Below, piece after piece: positions 24,355-35,021 of a stretch of 64,000 bases of DNA. Below the pieces are notes generated by a model. It saw only the letters and a list, made by a program, of their open reading frames with translations, did not search any database and was not told where the DNA came from. This DNA is from Tetrahymena thermophila SB210 (taxonomy: Eukaryota > Ciliophora > Oligohymenophorea > Hymenostomatida > Tetrahymenidae). Both the position numbers and the translations under genes were made by a program. Within the stretch, counting starts at the first letter, position 1. Each line of letters starts with the position of its first letter. Where the stretch lies: contig NW_002476361.1 in NCBI RefSeq assembly GCF_000189635.1, positions 774,363-838,362 of the forward strand, given 5' to 3'.

Positions 24355-24790
24355 TTATCAGATTACTTGCTAATAAATATGCAATTAAAATAAAAACAAA
24401 TTAATATTATAATATTTATTGCTGAAATTCCTACCCTCTAATTATTTAATTTTTAATTAAAAAATAAAATAATAAATTGAATATATTTTTTTTTTTAATT
24501 ATATCAATTTTTAAATTTTATAAAATTGATGAATTAATTGATTTAAAAAAGAAATTAATTATTATAATATTAAGCAAGCTGTTTAAATAAAACCTAATCT
24601 AATTATAATAAAAAATAATTGAGTTTAGTAAATTTGTTTGTATTTTAGAAGCATCTCAAAACTAATTTATAGCTTATTTAAACTATCTATGTATTTTACT
24701 ACTACAATATATTTTTTTGAAAAAAAGTAAATTTAGAAAACAAAATAAATTTAAATGATACCTAAAATAAACATTTTAATAAATAAATAA
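24355..24790. repeat. ~430-bp flank repeat, copy 4
   Basis: The second member of this pair, with the same landmarks ('gctgaaattcctaccctc', 'tttgtttgtattttagaa') and an internal deletion after about 24665. As at the left locus, it is followed directly by the D-type gene relic. Confidence 0.6.
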
Positions 24791-24885
24791 TAATATTAAC
24801 TACAAATTTATTATGTTAGATATTTATTTAACATAAATGTTAATTAAATTAATATTTTTTCAGAATATAGAAGTTATTTTTTCTT

Positions 24886-25150
24886 TAGTAAAATCAATTA
24901 ATCAACCAAAAATTTTCTAAAAGGGCTATTCAATCTCCTTTTATAGCTAGCTTTGTTGTAGATTTCATCTAATACTTCAAAAGCAATTATCTTATTGTCC
25001 TTTAAAATTAAATACTCTATATAATAGATAGGGACAATTATCGCCGGTCCTACTAAATAATAGCCCAAACACCCAAAATTAATCTTCAGACATTTCATAG
25101 CAATCAATAATTCCAAAGTTAATTTTGTAACCCTCTTTATCTAAAGCAAA
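24886..25150 (-). pseudogene. chimeric relic: B-type fragment joined to D-type fragment (D2)
   Basis: The right part (about 25085-25150) is nearly identical to a stretch inside the B genes (at about 7240-7300 and 21955-22015) that encodes YKINFG and IDCYEMSE. It runs out of frame into a fragment with EVLDEIYNK, which corresponds to the D1 relic near 10500-10740. The 72-codon frame 24898-25116 spans the join but has no upstream domain. It looks like debris from unequal recombination in the GTPase array. Confidence 0.5.
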
Positions 25151-25280
25151 TTTGAAATTAGAAAATAAATGAAATCAGAGAGAACAAATAACATATAAAA
25201 AAAAATTTAGATAACAAGAAATAATTAAATTACAAAAGATGTAAAGAGAGAAAAACTAGATACTAAGCTATTAAAATAAA

Positions 25281-26820
25281 ATGGATTAATACTATTAGCA
25301 AATTATAAAAAGCCAATCATCTGATATGCCATAAAACATAATCTAATAAATTGAGACAACAATAGGTACATTAAAGATTATCAAAAAGCTAGATCAAGGA
25401 GCTATTGGTAAAGTTTTCCAAGCAGTCAATCTTAAAAATAATGAGGAAGTAGCCATAAAGTTAGAATCTACCAAAAAAGAAAAGAAATAACTCTAAATAT
25501 GAGTACAAATTAACTAATTATCTAACTAAAGATAATACTAAATATAGTAAGGGAATTCCTAATGTAAGAATATTCTATGTCTTTAAATAATGGCATAATC
25601 ATTTTTCAATTTTTGCATCTCTATGATTAGAATTCATATCAATTTTCTTGTTAGAATTAGTTTCAAGTATACATTTCAATATATTAGATAAAGCAAATAA
25701 TTATTTTAAGAAAAGGGAAATTTTAATTAATAAACTCAAATAAAAAAGCAATTTTTTTTTAATATCATAAAACAATTAAGTAAGGTCAAAAAAAAATAAA
25801 AAATTTAGAATAAGAAGATAAAAAATGATTCAATATTATATTGAATAAAAGTTTTTATAATTAGTAAGCTTAAAAATTAATTATAAAATCCTAATGTTTC
25901 TTATTTCTAGTTTAATAAAAGAAAACATTAATTTCATAATTTTTCTTAATATATTAAAATTTAGTCATTAATTTAATTAGGTTTACTGCTTTTGCACTTA
26001 AGGTGATTAAAATATCATGGTGATGGATCTCTTAGGTCCCTCTTTGGAAGAACTTTTAGATTTTTGCAACAGAAGATTCTCACTAAAGACTATCCTTATG
26101 CTAGCTGAATAAATGATATAAACAATAGAATACATTCACTATAATAATTTCATATGTAGAAATATTAATCCAGGGAATTTCTTGATTGGTTCTGGTAATC
26201 TTTTAAATTAAATATTTATTACTGGACTAGGCTATAGTAAGCGCTATTTTTAAAGAGATGGCACTCATATTCCATATAGAGAGGATAAGAGCTTGGTAGG
26301 CACTCCTAGGTATGTATCTTTAAATATGCATATTGGGATTGAACCTAGCAGAAGAGATGATTTAATATCTTTATTCTATTGTCTTATTTATTTTTTAAAA
26401 GGGTCTCTCCCATGGTAAGGTCTTAAAATTGGAAGAAGAAATGAAATGTTTGTAAAGAAATTAAATACTCCAATTTAAGAACTCTGCTTAGGTTTTCCTA
26501 ATGAATTTATAGAATATTATAATTATGTTGGAAAGCTTTCATTTGAAGAAAAACCAGATTATTCTTATTGTTAATCTCTCTTCAGATAATGCTTTTAAAA
26601 GATGGGATATGAAAAAGATTCTAATTTTGATTGGATTATAATTGTAAATGAAAGAAAACAACAATAGGATAAAAACTCTGTAGCTAAATTCAGAAATAAT
26701 ATTCTTGATACAAACCATTAAAAAATTAAAGTATATAAAAAACAACTTTTTATTGATGAACAAAAATCAAGTTGTGAAAATTTTTTATTTTTACAATTTT
26801 AATTTTATTTGAATTATTGA
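25281..26820 (+). pseudogene. casein kinase 1-like gene, frameshifted and with catalytic residues lost
   Basis: Exon 1 (25281-25563) encodes a CK1-type N-lobe with a Gly-loop region (LDQGAIGKVFQA) and the VAIK lysine. An intron with a GTAAG donor, 25564-25980, follows. Exon 2 (25981-26820) contains CK1 signatures ([36 protein letters not shown]) in the right order. Two kinds of damage are visible. First, one extra base near 25497 breaks the frame of exon 1 (QLQ then YEYKLTNYL only after a shift). Second, the catalytic loop reads CRNINPGN instead of HRDIKPxN, and the DFG position reads TGLG. It is therefore best read as a pseudogene derived from an already inactive pseudokinase. If the extra base were an assembly error, it would be an intact pseudokinase. 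Confidence 0.75.
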
Positions 26821-27981
26821 TAAATAAAAGCTTAAATAAATTAGAATACGATTTAGAAATTAACAATAGTTTAAGATACAAAATAAAAAAATACTTAAAA
26901 AAAATGAAAAGTAAGTATCTCAAAAAATTTGATTTTTTACTCAAATAAAAGAATAAAAAAAAATGAGTTTTTAAATTAAAAAATTAAATTGTGTGAAAGG
27001 CAATTAATAATTAAAAATTATTATTTATCTTTTAAATAAAGTATAATTATCTCTTTATTTAGGATTTAATTTTTCTACTACTTTATAAAACTTTAAAAGA
27101 ATATAACTTTTTTTATCTTATCAAATAAGGATTTAAAAGAATTTTAAACTATTAAGAAAAAGTAATTCCTATAATTTTTTATGATACACAGCAAAATATT
27201 TATTTCATTCCTCAATAATGTAGTAAATAAAATTAAATTTCTTAATAAATAGAAATTCTTCAATTTGATTTGAGAAAGAATAAGAAATATTTCAGCTTTG
27301 CAATACTAAATCTGTGTGATTGATTAAATAGAGTTTTAACTTTAACAGAAATATATCCAAAAATAATCAATTTTTAAATTAGAAGTAAGTAGGACAATAT
27401 TAATATGTAAAATAAAAATAATCATAAGCAGAATATTCATGAAAATAATACTGATATTTATAATTAGAATAAAAGTTACTCTATTATTTAGAAGAATTAA
27501 AAAAAATATATTTTTGTATTATTTTTTTTTTTTGGATTGTAATTATTATAATAATAACTCAAAATGTTTATTCACTCAATTAAAAAAAAAAATATTTTTT
27601 ATAATTGTAAATAATTCAACTTTATATTTAGAAATCAATTAGTTTGACTATGAATAAATAACAGATTTATCATCTATAATTTAAATTGATCAATTAATTA
27701 ATTAGATAATTTAATAACTTTATAGTTATAATCAGTGATGCAAAACTTATTAGAATACTACTCTATTAAAGAAGAAACTAAAAATACATACAATATCACT
27801 CACTTTTAAATAAGAGAAATAAAAATTAATTTTAAAGTTAGTTGTTTGCCTTTTTTTAAATAATTTAATATCTTTTTAGAACTTATTTCAGATTTTATAT
27901 TTTTGTTAAAAAAAAATTAAAAAAAACATTATTTTTGTTGCATAAAATTCTACTAATTAAATCTAATTTTTATATCTTAAA
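26821..27981. other. intergenic, low-complexity AT-rich
   Basis: Open frames here, for example 27439-27642, are Ile/Asn/Lys/Phe-rich translations of A/T runs with no motif, so I see no supportable gene. The region should contain the 3' ends of two convergent genes, the CK1-like gene (+) and the surface-protein gene (-). Confidence 0.5.
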
Positions 27982-29271
27982 TCAATTAAGGATAACAATT
28001 AGAATGGAAATAATACTAAATTTAATTAATATAGATTTAGTAGCATAAATTGATGTACACTAACTAGCTATTAATGCAGAACCTGCTTTTGAAGATGTGT
28101 TTGTTGGGCAAAGAGTGCAGGAACCAGTAGTATTTGGAGCAGCTGCGGCTGCATTTCCATAATAACCTGCTTAGCATTAACAAATATTTGTATTTGGAGA
28201 CCATTATGTAGTTCCTGTGCTGTTATCATTGCAAGAACAGCTACCTTAATCTAAGTTAATTGAAGAACCTGCAGTGCATGCAACACAAGCTGATCCAGCA
28301 GTAGAAAATTAACCAGAATCGCATTTTTTACATCCTGTAGAACCTAAAGAAGTAGCAACATTTCCGCTAAAACCATTCTTGCAAACGCAGGAAGTTTAAG
28401 TTGATGATAAAGGAATAGCATTTTAATCATAGCATTAGCAATCATAACCAGGAGAGACTGACAAAAGACTGTAAGAATTACCAGGACAAGCTTAGCATTA
28501 AGCAGCAGAAGCAGGAGTCATTTCAGTAGCAGGCTAAGCAATAGCAGTCATTTAATAATTAGCTAAACAAATATTACATTGAGATACATCCCCTACGATA
28601 GAAGGTTTTTGAATATTTCCTGAACCAGTTGGACATGCCATACATTAAGCTGCTTGTGCTTAATTATTTATAGATAATTAAACTGCTTAAGCTACCATAT
28701 AGTAATTATTTAAGCATTGATTACATTAAGAGATATCACCTACTGTTAATATTGGCCCAATATTTCCAGTTCCAGAAGGACAAGGAGAACATTGAGCTGC
28801 AACTCCTTATACAGCTGGTATTGCAGAATTATCTGGTTATACAGCTGAAGATGTCATATAATAGTTAGCTAAGCATAAATTACATTATGATTGATCTCCT
28901 ACTTATGAAACACCATTATTACCAGTGCCACTAGGGCAAATAGTACATACTGCAGATAGTGAATTTGGTGAATTTGAAACAGCAGAAGACGCCATATAAT
29001 AATTTATTTAACATATATTACAGACACTGACATCTACATTACTCGAAGTATTACCTCCGCTTTAATTAGAAGGAGTAGCTGTTGAGGATCCAAAAGGGCA
29101 TTATGTACAACTTCCAGTAGATTGACTAGCATCAGTACCATAAAAACCTTAATTACATAAGCAAATAGTTGCTCCTAATTGGCTTTGGGCTATTGAGGCA
29201 TTAATAGTACACTAAGCAGTTACGAAAGACTAAATTCGTAATAAAATAATAAAAATAAATAGAAAAACCAT
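27982..29271 (-). CDS. CXXC-repeat surface protein, immobilization-antigen-like
   Basis: A single frame of 429 aa. The N-terminus MVFLFIFIILL is a signal peptide, with probable cleavage before the first Cys near FVTAQC. The body consists of Cys-rich repeats, each with a GDxSQCNxCLANYYM-type core, a spacer rich in Ser/Ala and then CxxCPSGTGN. Four such units are clear, flanked by related CxxC units (GYYGN, CTLCPTNTSSK). The last 17 residues are hydrophobic (KFSIISILIVIL) and end the protein, as in a GPI-anchor signal. Periodic CxxC units plus both signals are typical of ciliate surface (immobilization/Ser-type) antigens, which coat the cell and cilia. I infer that class from architecture. Which serotype family it belongs to cannot be told. 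Confidence 0.8.
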
Positions 29272-30157
29272 ATCTTTAACTAACTTCAAATATTAAACAA
29301 AATTTTCTTTTTTTTTTTTTGATTTTAAATCTTTTTAATTATCTAAATTTGTAATTAATTTTCCAATTTTTTTCTAAAAAGCAAAAATAGCCAGATATTT
29401 TTTATCAATCAATCAAATTTTTTGCCTGATTTTTTTAGCTCTAATTTTTAACCAGAAGAAAAAATATTTATTATATACTAACATCACATAATCACCAAAA
29501 GATTATTAAATTTAATATTATCATTTAACCATTTGATATCTTTCCTTCTGATACCCTAAATAGATTACTTTCAATATCTAAAAGTTTTTACTTTATTTAA
29601 AATTTTAAGTTATTTTTTAATTTAATAAGAATAAAATTTGATGATATTAATGACACTATAATTTAGTTTGTAATTAAAATTAATTAATTTTTATAAATAT
29701 TTAAATATTATTTAATTTAAATGTATAAAACAAACTGAAAATAAATTATTAATTTAATAAAATTTATATTTGGTTGTATAATTTGTGAGTTTGTAATAAA
29801 ATAAATTGAATTTAAATTAAATAATATTATTTATAATTAAATTGTTTGAAGAGATTTTTTGCACTATAAAAATAATAAATAATATAATTAATTAAACTTA
29901 AATATTAAAATTTAATAATTGGAATTAAAATATTTTTTAAGTAAACTTGCTACCATTGATTGGAAGAATAAAATATTTATTTGTTTAATTATTTTAAAGC
30001 TAAATAGCCAGTAGATATTTTATAATTATATTATGAATTAAATAAAGAACTATATGGTTATTAAATTAATTAAATTTGATAGATTTTGCAATTGCAAAAT
30101 TCAATTATTTGTTAATAATTAAATATAAACTGCAAATAAATCTTATTTACTTTTATA
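29272..30157. promoter_or_regulatory. divergent intergenic region
   Basis: This region of about 890 bp separates the divergently transcribed surface-protein gene (-) and FAM161-like gene (+), so it must hold both promoters. It is A/T-rich, with long TTTAATT-type runs. No TATA-like or other element stands out from the background. Confidence 0.4.
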
Positions 30158-33100
30158 ATGAGCAATTAAAAAGCTATTGTTGATAATAAGCTAAAGTTGA
30201 CTTAGACAAATCCTTATGTTGTTTCTCATAAAGCTTACGATTCAGGACCTTTAGGATTTACTTCATCTACAGGATTTTAATTTTATGAAGTTAAAGAGAA
30301 TGACCCTAGGTTTTCAAAAAAGTTTAAAACTGCCAATCCAGAAGATTATGATTAATCAGTGGCTAAGAAGGCTAAAGTAATAAAAAAGATAGAATATTCT
30401 GGAGGATATCGTGTACCTAAAGAGTCCTTAAATAAACCTTATATGAAAAATAAATGTTGGAAATCAAATGATGACCAAGATGATAACGAAAAATACAGCA
30501 AAGAATAAATTATGAAGAAATTAGGATTAGAAATTCCAAATTAGCAATCAAATAGCTCTAAAAAAAGAAAGTAATCAAGATCCAGATCTAGATCTTTAGG
30601 AACTATTTAAGAAAAAAATAGATAAAATATTACAAATATGAGCTCTTAAGCTCTTGTCAATGAAGCAGAAAAGAAGATCAATGATATACATTAGCGTAGA
30701 GAAGAATAAAATTAGGTATTCATTAATTTAAATAAATGGCTCTTTTATTTTATTGTAAAATTTAGAGATAAAAGAGAGAAGACGAGTTAAGAAAGAAAGG
30801 TCAAAAACTTATTTTATAGAACTAAGAAACACATGAGGAAGTGTATGTGACAGTAGATTCTCACAAAATAAAAATGATACAAACATATATCAAATAACTT
30901 GAACTTTAAGAATAGCTTGACGTATTTATTTATTTAATAAATTTCACTTACTAATATCTTTAAAAATTCAATGAAAAACAAACTGTTAAATTTTTCAAAT
31001 ATTTAATTATTACAAAAATTTATTTATTTATTAGAACATACAAAGACTAAAATCAGAGAACATTTATACAAGATCACCTTCAAAGATGAAAAAAGCACTA
31101 ACTTTAGAAGATAAAATGAAGAAAGAATTCACCTTAAAAGAGATTTAAAATGAATTAAAATATGTAGAATTAATCAGAAATCATGAAATTTATAAATTAG
31201 AAAAAGAGTAATTAATTAATTTATTAATTAATCAGATTTTAGAAACTGATTTTTATTGATGTTTTATTTATTACAAAGGAAAATTGCTTAAATTGCAAAG
31301 GTTTACTTTGCTCTTAATAAGAAAGACTTTGACTTAAATGAGTTTTTATCTCCAAACAATGAAAGATGGGGCAAATCTCCAGTCGTTAGTATCGCTAAGA
31401 ATGAATAAAATCCATTCAGCCATTTGCTTTTTTCGAGAGAAGCATATATTTTACTAGTTGATAGGATAGTGAAAGAATTGCAAGATCTTCAAAAAAAATC
31501 AGAGATGTTTAACAGTCTTAATCAAAGTAAAGACAGAAAGATTGAGAGTGTTGACAGCGTTATTATAGAAAAGTTTTTTAATTAAAGAATAAATGTTAAG
31601 GACATACTAAATATATAAAACGAACAAATTTCTAAACTAATTTCAAAGAAAGAAACAGTTTCTGTTCAAGATATCAAAAATTAGCTGATTAATATTGCTA
31701 ACATTTAAATTAATGAAAGAAACCAAATTATCAACAAAATAGAACAATAATATGAAGAAAAAATGAAAATATTAAGAGATGAGTTTGAAAAGTAAGAGAA
31801 AATAAAAGAACTAAATTAGGAATTAGAAATTATCAAATAAGAAAATCAAGAGTAGGGAATTGAAAATCTAGATGAATAATAAATAGAAAAAATACTAGAT
31901 ATGGAGGAAAATCATTTAGGTGGCTATGACTCTGACCCCGAAGCTTTAACACTCTAGTAAAGAACTATCATGATATGTAAATAGAAAAGGGAATTATAAA
32001 AAGAAGTTTTGCAAAGGAGATAAGAAAGATGCAAATGTAATTTACTAAATTATTTTATCTTTTTTAATTAGAAAGTTATCTCATCATTTTAAATATAATT
32101 AGCTGAAGATAAATTCCGTTTAACTCTACCTATTCCTTAAGAATTTGAAGAACGTGCAAGATAAAGTAAATTTAAAAAAAGTATAAGATAAACTAAGCTA
32201 GAAGAAATGATAAAGGAATTGTAAGAAAAGGATAAATCAATATATGGATATGTTTTTAAACCAAAAGAAATACCTGAGAGTGTCAGAATTCCAAATTTAT
32301 ACGAATAAATTATGGAAGAAAATGATAAGAGAAGAGAAATAGTTAGATAAACTTCAAAATAAATGACACTAGAAAACGAAAGACCTTTTAGTTTCTACTA
32401 CAGAGATATGGATAAAGAAAGTAAATCAATTATATTTCAATCATTTTTATTTTTATTTTACTTGAATAATATTTTAATTATATTATATATGATAAATTCT
32501 CATATATTTAGATTTAACAAAAATTTTTTTGCCTATTAAATAGATCAATAATCTAAAATTTTGTTTAAATAAAATAAAATTATATTTTATCATTTAACTA
32601 AAATTGCATTAAATAAATAAATAATTGTTTAAATGTTAATAAAGTTAATTTTTAAAATTTCTGATTTTTCAAATTAAATTTTTTAATTATTTTAATATAA
32701 AAATAGAAGTATATAAAAGACCATACTGGGAAAGAGAAAAATTTGTGTTTAGAGCTAATGCAATTCCAAAGCATGTGACTTAAAAAAGGTTAGAAAAAAT
32801 GAAAAAAGTATTTATTAATTTTAAAAATATTCCTATTGAATTTGCTAATTAATCAAATAAAAATTAGCTTCAAGAAGAAAAAAGGAAATAAAGGGTATAA
32901 AAAAGAAAAGAAGAACTAATAAGAATGTCTTCACTTCCTCCTAGAATGGCTAAACATGAAGAGGAAAAGAGGTAAAAATTATTATAAGAAGCTGATGAAT
33001 TTGATGAAGAGGGTAATCCTATTTTGAAATAGCAAAGCAGTAGCAAATATTTTAAATACACGTTTGAACCTCCTAGAGCTAAAAAAGTAACAAATAAATA

Positions 33101-33930
33101 AATAAAATAAATCTTTAATTTTAAAAATATTTTCTATGGAATAGATACCTGATTTTCATAAACTTCATAAGACATTTTAGCAAGAACTTGATGCTAAAAA
33201 AGCATCATTTAAACCTACAATAATGGAGCCATTTGATTTTGAAGAGTCTAGGAAATTACCAAATAGAGATTATTTAGATTAAGAGAATATGCTAATAAGA
33301 GCAACCTTAGACAAATTTTATCAGCATAAATCAGAAAATATTCAAAAAATTGTAATTAAATTTAAGTTAGATTTCAAATTTTATTTAAATCTGATAAAGA
33401 CTTATATAGATCCTGATAATTTGCCTCCCTCAACAAAGAAATCTCAGGAGATAATAAAATTCAGAAAAAAATAAGATGAAATAAAAAGATAAAAAGAAAA
33501 GGAACAGTAAGATGAATTACTTGCTAGAGAAAAAAAGAGAGAAGAAGTAAATTAATAAATAAATATTCAGTTAACTTATAAATACTAATTTAAAATTAAA
33601 AGTTAAAAAAGAGATTTTATGCTTCAGATGCACTTAAAAATTTCTAAGAAGAAAGAGAGTAACAAAAACTAGAAAAAGAGATGGAAAAATAAAAACAAAA
33701 AGAGTATGAGAAATAGATGAATGAAGAATTCCACAATAAGATAAAAGAAAAATTGGATGCAAAGCCTCTCCTTATTGAAAAATGTAATAATTTATCTTAA
33801 AAAGCCCATATTGGAAATAAATGTTTTAATAAATTAATAAGATGATAAAGATTAGTCTGCCATTGAGAAGGTCAAAGAAAAGTGGACATACAAAAATAGT
33901 TAAAATAGCAAATATTCTTAAAAATATTGA
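30158..33930 (+). CDS. FAM161-family centriole/basal-body protein
   Basis: Predicted exons: 30158-30715, 30766-30921, 31035-31207, 31279-32036, 32103-32420, 32707-33086, 33145-33546, 33603-33783 and 33842-33930, totalling 1004 aa. All splice phases close. The N-terminal half is mixed, with a Ser/Arg patch and coiled coil. The C-terminal half carries the FAM161 pattern of short conserved boxes: FRLTLPIPQEFEERARQ, ENERPFSFYYRD, then FRANAIPKHV, SSLPPRMA, and a coiled coil. In animals FAM161A binds microtubules and belongs to the centriole inner scaffold with POC5 and centrin, so a basal-body role is likely here. Segments 32808-32867 (60 nt) and 33352-33399 (48 nt) have intron-like ends but keep the frame, so either could be spliced out. 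Confidence 0.72.
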
Positions 33931-35021
33931 TAGTTAGTTCTCTCATTTAATAAATTTATTTTAATAAAATCAAAATATGTAATATACACTAATCTAGTGC
34001 AAAGTTAAATTTGATAAAATTATAGAAATTTTATTTTAATTGAATGAAGCTTTAAAAAGAAAAGTTAAATAAATAACTTAAAATTAAAGTACTCTAAATA
34101 GTAAACTTTTATAATTATTTTAGAAGTAAAAAAACAAAAAAAGCATTTATTTTTTTAATTTTAAGTAAATTTTTCTTAATAAGAAAAAAAAAAAATAAAT
34201 AAATAAATAAATAAAAACTATTTTTAAATAAAATATTAAATAAGAAAAATTCTTTTAAAAATAAAATAAATTAAATTAAAGAATACAATTTTTGTTTAAA
34301 TCTAAAATTATAGAAATAAATAAACTTCAAGAACCATTTCTTAACAAAATTCACTAAATAATAATAATAAAATATCTAATTAAAATTAAAACATTTATTA
34401 TATTTTAATTTAAAAGAAGGTTCGTAATTATTATTTTTTTATAAAATATTTGAATAAAAAAATAAATAAATTTAGTTATTTATCTTAAGAAAATTTTATT
34501 GTGAATATTAAAAAAATTATTTTTTGGTTTAAAAAAAAAAATTTAAATTTCGTTAATTTTTGATTTTGTTTATTAAGTAATTTATTTAAAATACAAAAGA
34601 GAATTTTAAAAGCATAAAAGGAAGTGAATTTGAAAAATAAAGATTTACTTTTATTTATTGTTTTCATTTTATTTGAAAGTTTATTTTGAAAAAAAATAAA
34701 TTAGTGATTATATTTCAATCAACATAAAGATATCTATCTATCTGCTTGCCTAAATATATTTTTAAATAGATTTTAAATATTTGTTAGTATTAAGCTAAGA
34801 TTTTGCTTATATCCCCTTCTTTCTTAATAAAATTAATATTGTTTGTTTATTTATTGATTGATTTGCTGCTTGAAAACTGATTAGTTAATTTTTTAATTAA
34901 ATATATTAGCTGATTGAATTGAATTCATTTTGTTTAATTTTTTTTTTTGCTTTTTTTGATTGCAAAGAATTTGAAATAAGAAAGAAAAAAAAAGTAAAGT
35001 ATAAAGAAACATATAGTTAAA
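33931..35021. other. intergenic, AT-rich
   Basis: No gene. It includes an (AAAT)n run at about 34190-34217. It should hold the 3' end of the FAM161-like gene and the promoter of the coiled-coil gene, but no element can be named. Confidence 0.4.

Noticed and set aside
26539..26944. Minus-strand hydrophobic frames as membrane proteins
   Set aside because: Shadow of the CK1-like exon 2 and of AT-rich 3' DNA; no initiation context or motif.
27439..27642. 67-codon plus-strand frame as a small gene
   Set aside because: Low-complexity Ile/Phe/Asn/Lys translation of A/T runs, with no conservation signal visible.
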